Positions 37,920 to 49,100 of a stretch of 64,000 nucleotides of DNA are shown one piece after another. The notes below the pieces were generated by a model. It was given only the letters and a program-made list of their open reading frames with translations. It made no database searches and was not told where the DNA came from. This DNA is from Siphlonurus alternatus (lineage: Eukaryota; Arthropoda; Insecta; Ephemeroptera; Siphlonuridae): NCBI GenBank assembly GCA_949825025.1, contig OX463780.1, positions 48,877,280-48,941,279 of the forward strand. Reading direction: 5' to 3'. Made by a program: the position numbers and the translations under genes. Positions within the stretch are counted from its first letter, which is position 1. Every line of letters begins with the position of its first letter.

Positions 37920-38155
37920 GGCATCCTCCATCAATTGCCGACCATCCTGACTAAGGTTTCCATGGTTTCCTCAGTCACAATCAGGCGAATGCTGGGATGG
38001 ATTGCTTAGGCCATGGCCGCCCCGGTTTGGAAGGGACTCACAAAAGTAGGGTCTACGAAGAGCCGGGAGGTTAAATTCAGTCACTTAAATGTGGCCAGTA
38101 CCCTATACTAGGGTTCAGTTAAAAAGCTAAAAAAAAAAAAATAATAAATAAATAA
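37920..38155 (+). mobile_element. SINE, diverged subfamily with the invertebrate core
   Basis: Contains CCTGACTAAGGTTTCCATGG, TTTCCTCAGTCA, CAGGCGAATGCTGGGATGG and a GGCCATGGCCGCC block, then an unrelated 3' half and an A-run. The core resembles that of SINEs widespread in insects and other invertebrates. Confidence 0.7.
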
Positions 38156-40248
38156 ATCGTAAAAGAACATATCGCGGTCGCTTTGTTATACATTCTTGAA
38201 TCAGACTTCCTTTGGCTTGAATGTTTTTTGTTTTTTTTTTTAATTATTAAAATTTTATAATGATTTATTAAATTGATAATACTGAGAACGAGTTAACTAT
38301 AAATTTTTGTGGAGTTAGTAAAATATTAAAATTAAATAATGAGCTCGTAAAATCGTTCAGCAGCGACCCCCGCGCTGTGTAGCCGAGTCTCTCGTCGCGT
38401 TCTCACGCCCTACAGCCTAGTCGGGGAAAAACGGTTTTAATATTTGTTTTATTTTTGCCAAGGATAACCACATGGCATTGATAAGCAATTACATATAAAT
38501 TATGTAAGCTATTTGATCATGATAAATATAAAATTATAAAGATCCTTCGGGCGGAAAGCTTGTCCAATTAGTTCATTAATTAGTTCAATTAAATGTAATA
38601 TTTTAACTTTTTTATACGATTATATCTTCTTGCGCTCAAATAGTTCGGTTGTTATTATTTATTTTAGGTCTTGAAAATGTATGATACTGTACACGTACTG
38701 TTTATTAATTAGTCGATTAGTGCAGAAGGGGAAAAAAAAAACGAAAATATACCAATTATATTTTTAAAGGTTGAATAAACAGGATGACAATTAACATTCC
38801 TCAACTAAAAATCCTCACTTCTTCATTGTGTTTCGGTCATAAGGCTCACATTTTCAAGTTACAACATAGGAATATCGTTGGTATGTATTGCTGCAGGTTG
38901 TGCGGGACAGCCGCAGGGGTCCTTCTACATGTCCCCCCCCCCCTCTCTATCCATTGTTGTAAAAATGTCCCTAAATGATTGACAGTCACTTAGTATCCTC
39001 AAATGTTGATACTTTTTTACTACACGATACTGGACACAGTTGGCCTCGAAAAAAAAAATCACGTTGCAATTCAACACATCATCATATCCATATTTTATTT
39101 TATTTTTATTTTATTATCTCTTTCATGGGCACAAACATATATTTATGTATATACATATATACATACATATATCCTCCATTTAATCAAGTCAGGGGACTTG
39201 AAAATACAATAATTTTAATAAACTAAAAAGTTTGAACGCGCACGCTCCCAGGAAATGCATCGCGTTACAAGCGATGATGTAATTATCAAATGCTGCATGT
39301 GTATATTATATGAACGTAAAATTATTAATATATGGCAATACAAGTCACTCCGAGTAATCTTCGTCGCGAAACTTATAAGTCAGGACTCGATATTCGTCCC
39401 AATATAACAGACGTATAAATAAAGCATTATTCGTGGGTTAAGACACAAAGTAGCACTAACAATTTATTAAATATCACTGCAACAAGGCTTGAAAAAATCT
39501 ATGAAGGAGAAGCATTTTAACAACGCTCTGAAATCTTTATATTTTTGTAAATTTTTTACCGATGTGATAATTTATTATAAAGCTGGATACATGGGACCAT
39601 AATATATTGTGAATTAGTTTTATTCTACTTTTAGGAGAGAGTATATTTTTTAGCATTTTGCCACCACCTGTTCCGCATCTATAAAGTAGCGGTATTTTGA
39701 GTACATCCCTGAGTTGAAATAAATTTCATCTTTTCTTCGCTATTAAACTCCCCTTTCGTCTTTTCTCATCTTATTTTGCACCATTTTAGAGAAAAAAAAA
39801 AAGAGGGGAAAAAGATTAGATTACGTATTTTTTCCTCTTCTTATTAACTGAACATAAAATATTACAAATAAATATTGTCTTCATTTCATCCTCACTTTGA
39901 GCGAAAAGGTAATAAGATGTGTTTTAGAGGTAAAAAGATTAGTTTTAGACGTGTAAAAGATGAGTTCAAGACGTAATTTTTCAACTAGGGTCAACACTAA
40001 AATACTACAGCATGGCTAGCTGCTAGTGCTGCTCTTCTTTTCCTGCATTTCGGTAGCCTTCCTCCCCAAATCTATCACGGCTTTGCAATCACGGTTTGCA
40101 CTGGGGAAAATACAGCGAATGAATACTCCCACCAATGTGCTTTTTTTGCATTTTCTTCACCACAAAAAAGCGGTGGAGGAATGGACCCCGATATTCCTAG
40201 TTTTTAATAATAAATTATTTATTGAACACTGCAAAGACCAAGATTGTA
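38156..40248. other. Intergenic DNA
   Basis: No gene recognised. A GC-rich block at 38356-38430 could be a first exon, but no frame supports it. At 39104-39150 lies a second copy of the LINE 3' end seen at 27118. Confidence 0.4.
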
Positions 40249-42079
40249 GGAAAACTCGGTGCAGGAAAACTCGGTGCAGGAAAACTCGGTGCAATTTCAA
40301 CAAGCTAGGAAAACTCGGTGCACGGTAAACTCGGAGCACGGAAAACTGGGAGCACCGCTAGGAAAACTCGGAGCATCGCATATATTATAAAATATCGTAT
40401 ATATTATATATAACCAGCTATATTGTCGCCTCCAAACACAAAAGTTACAGGGGACTTAATTAAATACTATGAGGAGCATCACTATATCGTAATTTATACT
40501 TTATAATTGTTCTCTAGGGCTTATAAATATTTATAAATTGTGTATTTGCCATTGCATGATAATTTTTTATCATTTTTTTTTTTTTTTTTTAAGAATTGTA
40601 ATTATTTGTGTAATTATTTTTTGATGGTAAAAAATTATAAAATTTAGATCAGAACATAGATAACAAAATGACTGTTCACTTTCTGAAGTAAAGAAAGTAA
40701 TTATTTAGTCCAGTTTTTGAGATGGTAATTTTTTTAGTTGAAAAAGATGCTGATTTGACTTGATTCGAAAATGGCCGCCAGATTTCCAATGATATTCTCA
40801 TTATTTATATCCTGAATATCTCAAAAACTTGAAAAACTAGATTGACTTTTGCTTCATTTTTTTTTTCTTTTTGCTGAATATTTGTTATAATGTAAGGAAG
40901 GTTTGCTATAATTTTCAGAATGATTCACCATCTCCTAAAATTAGTGACAATAACCCTTTTAAAACAACATACAGTTGAAATTTTTTGCTATATATATATA
41001 TTATATATATATGTAATGTATCTCTTGAAACTTTACTTGATATCTTTCTATTTTTTATTTATTTATTTATATATATAATATGTATATTATATATATATTT
41101 TTATTTTGTTTTTTAATTTTTTTATATATTTTATAAAGCTGTGCATGCAATGAAGTAGAATAGTTGCATCTGTGATTATACAATTCTTATTCTTACCAAT
41201 TCTTATTTAACTTTAACATAATATTTTGCTGCCTTGAGCCGTAATTCATCTATATAGATATTTTGTTTCTTTTATCTAATTTTTAATTAAAATAAATTTG
41301 CATTGCATATAAATTTATATGTAAATATATTAGGTCAACAAAATGCATTTTCACATAAATTAAATACTTTTTTAAAAATGTTTACATATGATGTGCTGCT
41401 ATAAATTTACTTTTAAATTCTTAACTAAATTCATGCATACTTTTCTAAATAATAAATTTTAAAACTGGTTTAGGTATTGTATTATATACTAATTAACGCA
41501 ATAATACGGAAAAAAAATTCACAATAAAAGTGTTTTATTTTATATAAACATACTGTTATTTACATTGATCACATAAGCTAAAATATCACATAGGAAATAA
41601 TGTTCGTCTACTTAAAAATTGATGCTTAAATTGTACAAAATAATACATAATTATCTTATTGGAATCTATATAATTAAATGCAAAGCTATAAGTAGAAACA
41701 AAATCCACATCATAGCTGGAAATGAGGGGAGAGGGGAGGGGTCAGTACTAGGTGCCTAGTAGGAGATGTTGTGGGCCACACCCTCCACATAGTCATAGGC
41801 TGGGTGACCCTTAGCCCATGAAAGTTATTGGGCTGCGCCTCGCCCCATTGTTCAAGTGCACGTGCACTAATTACCTCTTACCTGCTACCTGTTTTTTTCA
41901 ATCCAGGTAGTAAAGAAACTTGTTGAGAACGTTTGAACGCCATAAAATAATGTTCGGTTGAAATTATTTCAATATTATTACAATTTATTACCATTCCCTA
42001 TTTTTCAGCATTGCATGTATATTATATTATATAAAATATATATAATGATTAATCGTCATCATGTATAAAACATGATTAA

Positions 42080-42218
42080 GAGGCATTCACAAAGTCCTAA
42101 GGCCACATTTAGGGCTCGATAATTTAAAGCCCGATTTTATGCATGCTTTTTAGACCCAAAATTTCTGGTCTTAAATTATCGAGCCCTAAATGTGGTCTTA
42201 AGACTTTGTGAATGCCCC
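42080..42218. mobile_element. 139-bp palindromic MITE, copy 3
   Basis: Same length and ends as copies 1 and 2 (one terminal base differs); nested inside the 3.0-kb TIR element. Confidence 0.85.
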
Positions 42219-42561
42219 GTATTTATTTTCCTTTCCCTTTAATTAAATAAAAATATATTTCTTCACATTTATGCAATATGTATTATTAGATTTTTTTTTT
42301 CAATGTGTTAATGATAATATATATAATGTCATATAACAAATAAAAATAAAAATTGATATAAGAATGTATAATTGTTCTCATAAAGTTAATATATGGACAT
42401 TATGGACAAAAAATTGCTGTATACCGCTGTTCCTTCTATGAAAGCACTTAAATTTTTCCTTTATTTACAATAAATATTAATTAAATAATGAAATTATTTG
42501 AATTATTTATAAATAGTATTATATAATTTAATATAGAATTAGTGATATTCATAGTATTTAA

Positions 42562-42971
42562 GGGCATTGGGTGTAGCACCGATAGGTGGCAACACTGACG
42601 TATCTTCACCATGTTAATTTTTGATCATTGCTCCTCGGAGTAATTTTTATGCTAGAGCTAAGCTGATTGCTGTAGTATCAAGATAATTAGTAGCCCAAGT
42701 GCACAATTTGGCTAAATAAAGCCTGATTTAAAGAAAAGTATTTTTTTTATATTTTAGAAAAATGCACGTAAATTTAAAAAATTACTAAAAAATACTTTTC
42801 TTTAAATCAGGCTTTATTTAGCCAAATTGTGCACTTGGGCTACTAATTATCTTGATACTACAGCAATCAGCTTAGCTCTAGCATAAAAATTACTCCGAGG
42901 AGCAATGATCAAAAATTAACATGGTGAAGATACGTCAGTGTTGCCAACTACCGGTGCTACACCCAATGCCC
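42562..42971. mobile_element. 410-bp foldback MITE with TTAA target duplication
   Basis: GGGCATTGGGTGTAGCACCG pairs with CGGTGCTACACCCAATGCCC, and TTAA flanks both ends (42558-42561 and 42972-42975). The arms pair for most of the length. TTAA points to piggyBac- or Kolobok-type mobilisation. Confidence 0.85.
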
Positions 42972-43341
42972 TTAAGCCCTCCAATAATTTTTTTGTATGA
43001 AGGTAACAAGAAAATTACATGTGTTCGATTTTTGTTATATTTTATTATTTTTATGCTAATATACATATTCCAAAATCCATATACTAGTATAGGGATCTTG
43101 CAATATATGCGATGCTCCGAGTTTTCCTAGCGGTGCTCCCAGTTTTCCGTGCTCCGAGTTTACCGTGCACCGAGTTTTCCTAGCTTGTTGAAGTTGCACC
43201 GAGTTTTCCTGCACCGAGTTTTCCTGCACCGAGTTTTCCGGATACCCAAAGACAAGTGTACAGAATAGATTATAAAAGATAATAATGCCCTAAAAAATAA
43301 GAATATAATTATTATATTATACATACAAAAACATGTTATAC

Positions 43342-44125
43342 CAGGGTGTATACCATCTGGAAAAACCTGGAATACCGGGAAATATCATGGAATTTCAAAC
43401 CCTCTGGAAAAACCGGGAATAATCATGGAATTTCGAAAAAAATGTCAAAAAAACTGGAATTATCACATTTTTCAGTAATCGTTTTTCTTAATTATAAAAT
43501 CTTGATACTGTTTTGTTTTTTTAAGTTTTTGACAAGTTCTAATATTTATTCAAATCAATTAAAAAAATTTCAAGTATTGGAAATGAAAATGGGAAAAATT
43601 CGTGTGCAAAAGCGTGACGTAAAAAGATCGCGATTTACGAGAGATCGCGCGCGTATTATAGTGACGTCAATATTTCGGACGAATAGTTAATTAAATATTT
43701 ACTGAAAAGTATATGAATGTTTCAAATATTAATTTGTAACCAACAATACTCCTTCAATTAAAACAACTTGAATTATAAACTAGAAAAATATAATTATATT
43801 ATTTTTAACGATGCAAGTGACCATGCATGCAGTACGTATAGTGCATGTAATTAAAAGATCGGCAATTTACGCGAATATTACGAAAAAAAGTTGATCGTTT
43901 GATGAGAAAGCATAAATATATACAAGATGTCATTATAAATTATTATAATTTATCATATTCAAGCACAAAAAATAAAGTAAAAATTATGATAATGTATAAA
44001 CGTCATGGTTAAAAACTAAGAAACAACGCTATATGTTGCTGCGGTACGCGCAGCGTGAGCTCACTTTATTTTATAGATCATATATACTACACAATTTTTG
44101 CAGTATTTTTGTATTTTTTGTATTC

Positions 44126-44158
<33 letters not shown>

Positions 44159-45437
44159 GAAATATTCAGTAAACACAATATTCAGCATTTCAAGCATTAG
44201 AACATTTAGATAGAGGGGACTAGATTGAAAATTTTCCTAAATTTATGAAAAATGTTTTGCGTCCTAATTTATGGTTCCTAAACAGAACGGTCTTAAACGT
44301 AGAAGACCGTTCTGTTCCTAAATTTCTGAATTTTCAGGAAAATGTTTAAAATAATAATTTAAATAAAAATTCCAGCAATTTTTACCACATTCAATTCACA
44401 CCGGACTAAAATTTTAAGTGGGACTTTTAAAATTATTTTTTTTTTCATTAAAATGACACTGAGCACTAAAAAAAAAAGTACTTTTAAAGTTTTTAAACAG
44501 ACCCGAATAAAATTATATTGATGTTAAAAAATAAAATAGTTAATGCAATATTGCTAGAATTTTTATTTTATTTTTTTTTTAAATATTTCCCTGAAAATTC
44601 AGAAATTTAGGAACCATAAATTAGGACACTAAAACATTTTTCAAAAATTTAGGAAAAATTTCAATCTAGTTCCCTCTATCTAAATATTCTAATTAAATGC
44701 TGTGTAGTATAACCACAAAAAGTATTTTGCAAATTTACTTCTTTTGTAAAATGAAAAATGAAGAGTTGATCTGCATTACATTCATGTTTGCACTATGTAT
44801 GATAAATATAATGTATTTGTATTAGAGTGTCATCACAGACAAATCAATTTCATTTTTTTATTTTATTTATTTTTTATTTTATTATTTTTTTTTTTTGCGA
44901 TTTTTAACGTTCCCTATTATTATTATCATTAGATTAATGTATAAGTTTATTATATATTATGTAATCATATATACAGTATAATTTATAAAAATATATATTT
45001 TAATAATTATAATTTTATCAAAAATTTGAGCATTAAAATTTTCTAACTGTCAAAAAAGTTGCTCGCTACGCTCGCAATTTTTTTGTTATGCACGCGCGTG
45101 TACTGTGTTGGTTATTTTTTCTTGTATGTACTGGGTAGCATTTTTTTTTTCTCATTATCTGTATCTTTCAATTGATAATTATGGATATATAGGTGTTAAG
45201 AAAAACAAAATATAAAATGTCAAGATTTTTTGTTCCTTTTTTAGATTAGATTAGATTTAAGGAATTTAATCCTTAAACGATACCTTAAAAAATTACATAG
45301 TTCAAGTTAATTTTTATATAATAAACCTCCCCCACCCCCTCCTGAACGCTAAAAAATTTCCTGGAACTTTTTAAAATTCCCTGGAAAAACCTGGAAAACT
45401 CATGGAATTTCATTTGAGAATATTGGTATACACCCTG
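43342..45437. mobile_element. 2.1-kb non-autonomous hAT-like transposon
   Basis: The terminal inverted repeats are CAGGGTGTATACC and GGTATACACCCTG. The subterminal regions are rich in CTGGAAAAACCTGGAA motifs in both orientations. TTATAC abuts both ends, a 6-bp target duplication. There is no transposase; the interior contains a foldback at 44201-44690 and long T-runs. The CAGGG terminus suggests hAT, though 6 bp is shorter than the usual 8. Confidence 0.75.
44201..44690. repeat. 490-bp foldback nested in the hAT-like element
   Basis: The arms beginning ATTTAGATAGAGGG and ending CCCTCTATCTAAAT pair over about 150 bp, including TTTCTGAATTTTCAGG and its complement. A small extra hairpin, AGAACGGTC with GACCGTTCT, lies in the left arm. 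Confidence 0.75.
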
Positions 45438-45699
45438 TTATACAGTATCAATATAAAAACAGAAATACAGTACAGAACATATAAATATTACTATTTTAGT
45501 ATATTTATATTATTATAGTTCCAATTTTGAAACATTTATAAATTATGATACAGTTATACCGGTACAGATATATAATTATTATATATATGTATATATATAT
45601 AGGAACTATCAAATAGTTATACAAATATTTTTTTTTCAGTCAGTCAGACAGGCATATTGTAACAGGGGAATTCAGTTTTTCTGTGCCTGAGGCGCTGCA

Positions 45700-45950
45700 G
45701 CACGTGAAATGAAATGATCTTTATTTAGCTTTTGCTATTCAGTACAAATATAGTTTATATATTATTTTAATTAAACAATATAAAACTGGTGGTTCATAAA
45801 ATTTATGATAGTTCATAGAATTTTATGCCTATTTTTAGGATACAAAAAAACATCTTAATAATTATACATTTTATAGTTACCAATTATAGCTATAAAAAAT
45901 AAAATATATTATTGACTTATTACATATAATTATAATCTTTCTTATACATT
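45700..45950 (-). repeat. Possible LINE 3' end, reverse orientation
   Basis: On the - strand the segment ends AAATAAAGATCATTTCATTT, a pentamer-like tail common at LINE 3' ends. No coding remnant; boundaries are guesses. Confidence 0.35.
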
Positions 45951-46130
45951 TATCTGGTATACACAAATTTTTCTTTAACAAATTCTATACATAATCTTTT
46001 AAACATTTTTTTTGTAGAACATGTTTTTATAATAATAGTTTGTTTTTTTTTTTTTTTTCAGAGACAGAAGCTCGGGAGGAGCGTGGGGAGTGACGCGCGG
46101 CAGTAAGTGGAGGACCTTCGCGCGAGCAAC

Positions 46131-49100
46131 ATGAGCTCCAGCGGCTCCAGTCCCAGCAGCACGGGCTCCGGCAGAACGGTGGGCCGCGCACGAGGGCGCA
46201 CCACCTCGGAGCAGATCAAGGAGGAACGAGAGAGGCCGGGGGGAGACCACAAGCGCCAGAAAGTCGAAAGAAGATCGACCGAGGTGGGTAGTTGTTTTGT
46301 TGTATCAAGCTGGGTTGTATTTAGGTGTGTAGTTGTTTTGTTGTATCAAGCTGGGTTGTATTTAGGTGTGTAGTTGTTTTTTTGTATCAAGCTGGGTTGT
46401 ATTTAGGTGTGTAGTTGTTTTGTTGTATCAAGCTGGGTTGTATTTAGGTGTGTAGTTGTTTTGTTGTATCAAGCTGGGTTGTATTTAGGTGTGTAGTTGT
46501 TTTTTTGTATCAAGCTGGGTTGTATTTAGGTGTGTAGTTGTTTTGTTGTATCAAGCTGGGTTGTATTTAGGTGTGTAGTTGTTTTGTTGTATCAAGCTGG
46601 GTTGTATTTAGGTGTGTAGTTGTTTTGTTGTATCAAGCTGGGTTGTATTTAGGTGTGTAGTTGTTTTGTTGTATCAAGCTGGGTTGTATTTAGGTGTGTA
46701 GTTGTTTTGTTGTATCAAGCTGGGTTGTATTTAGGTGTGTAGTTGTTTTGTTGTATCAAGCTGGGTTGTATTTATGTTAAGTCCGTCAGATTTTTTTATT
46801 GTCATTTAAGGTAGAGATAACGTCGAACAGAGCTGTTCGACGTAATCCCCTTTGATTAACATGTAAACCTTAGCAAATTGACAAAAATTCTGCAATTTTT
46901 TTGAGAGGCAGATATTAGTGCCTAAAAGCCATATAGCAAAAGTTTCAAAAACATTTTACGAGCCGATTTTTTTAAATTAATATTTTAGTTTGGCTCTCCA
47001 TGGGAAAGCCCTATGCTGAAAATTAAAAAAATTAATTAAAAAAAATCGGCTCGTTAAATCGTTTTGAAATTTTTTCAATGGCTATTAGGCACTAATATCT
47101 GTCTCTCAAAAAAAAATCAGAATTTTTGTCAATTTGCTAAGGTTTACATGTTATTGTTAATCAAAGGGCATTACGTCGATCAGCTGTTCGGCGTTATCTC
47201 TACCTTAAATTCAAAATAAAGTATTTTTGTATTATTTCATAGTACTTAAATTACAGTGCCTTTGCGAATTATTGAAGTTACAAATTCTTAATTAAATCAT
47301 GAAGATCAATCGTAATATTTTAGCAAAAGACTGAAAACAGACCTTGAGCGCAGTAATGTTAGTGTGATAATATTTTTCAATTATTTATACGATCATGGTT
47401 TAAGTATTATAATATTGAGATAGCCAAATGCATGTTGTTTTTTACTCCATTAGCTTGAGATACCTAAGATTGAATAATATATTTGTAATATAATTTAATA
47501 TGTTGCTTTGAAAGTAAATTATTTTTCTATATGACGTCATCACTGCATGTTAGTGCTAAATTTATTTAAATTACTTATATATTTATGAGTCCAAAATCAT
47601 TTGTTCATTTTGACTCTATTGATGTTGTAATGTTTTTTCAAGTATCTACTGATTTTATTAACTGATTTAGATTCAGTCTATTTTGCATTTTAAAATAACA
47701 TTTTAAATAATTTCTTAAGATTTGACTATTTAACTATTTATGTTGGTAATCTTTGTATTAAATTCATCCTGGGCTTAGTCGCTTAGTTGATACGACTCTC
47801 TATAAGTCATGATTATGCTCGTTTTACAAATAAAGTCCTGTATTTCAATTTTCTGTTATTTCGTTACATTTAATGAATTTTCTGGAGAAGAATCAGAAAA
47901 TTGTTGTTATAAAATAATTTATTTGCAGTATGTGGGACAATATAATAATGACTGTGTGTGACTATCTATGTATGTATGTTTTGATGCTTTAATTTCTAAC
48001 TTGATCAATATTACTACATGTAATCAAATGATTAAAATTCTATTCTCAGGCTTCCATCTCGGAGCGTCGTAGCAGCAATAGCAGCAGAAGTCTGGCGACA
48101 GAGATGAATTTCAAATCTGACAGATTCCATTTTAAATAGCGTCAAATATTCTTGCATCTCTGACAATGATACGCTCTTCTTCTCAGGTTTCCATCTCGGA
48201 GCGTCGTCGTAGCAGCAATAGCAGCAGGAGTCTGGCGACAGAGAGGGTCGAGGAGAGGAAGGAAGAGAAGCACAATCCCTCTTCCCCCACCGGCTCCGCT
48301 ACAGGCTCTGCCATGGGCTCTGCAACGGGCTCCGCCACGGGCTCCGGCGCCGACTCCAGCAAGGCAGTAACGGAAGTGATGCGCGGCAGCAAGAGACCGA
48401 TGCAGGTGGACCAGGCCTTCACCAGGCCAAGACATGTCAACGACAAGAGAGGTGTGTGCCCACCAGTAAACACAGGGTGTTGAACTTGTAGAATGTTGGC
48501 CCAACAGTGTGACACAGTTGTGTTTACTGGGTGTGCAGTCTTTTTTAATTTCACATGAGAGGATTATAAAAATAGTACGATGATTACGAACAGCAGAAGA
48601 ATAGCAATGAAGTTATGTAATTTGTTCTTAAAATAGTTTGTATTTTCTAAATCTAGAAATCAATATATCGTCGTTGTAGCGCTCTTTTGTCCAATCTCAC
48701 TTCGTACTACTTCGGATTTAAATTTTTTGCGCTATAACGTCATCCAATACGCAAATCAAACTTAGTACTAAATTTACTCAACAGATGGCGCAATCGACTA
48801 AAAATACTAAATTTAATCCACATATGGTCTCCATGGCGCAAAAAATTTAAATCCGAAGTATTACGAAGTAAGATTGGACAAAAGAGCGCTACAACGACGA
48901 TATATTTTTTTATACTTAATTTGTTTGTCTTTGAAAAATCCAGGGACCGGATGCACGCGTTTTTTTTCGTGCATCCGAGATGCGCATCTGGATGCAAATT
49001 AATTTTTCGTGCATCCATGAATGCGCATCCGAATGCAAATTTATTTTCCATGCATCTGGGATGCGCATCCGGATGCATTAATTTTTTCCCGTGCATCTGG

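Larger units (their letters stand above)
40249..43239. mobile_element. 3.0-kb non-autonomous transposon with 138-bp TIRs and a 15-bp repeat array
   Basis: The left arm 40249-40386 and right arm 43102-43239 are reverse complements with only one or two mismatches. Each arm starts with GGAAAACTCGGTGCA repeated three times, with further degenerate copies behind. No transposase frame lies between; the interior holds a 139-bp MITE and a TTAA foldback. No target duplication was found, so the superfamily is unknown. Confidence 0.8.

Noticed and set aside
40249..40320. CRISPR-like or coding repeats (GGAAAACTCGGTGCA)
   Set aside because: The units are contiguous and mirrored at 43102-43239, so they are terminal repeats of a transposon.
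46107..46130. Extension of piwi to a GTG at 46107
   Set aside because: GTG is not a normal eukaryotic start; the ATG at 46131 is the first after the in-frame TAA.
46288..46774. CRISPR-like array
   Set aside because: Head-to-tail 41-bp units with no spacers, inside a eukaryotic intron: a minisatellite.
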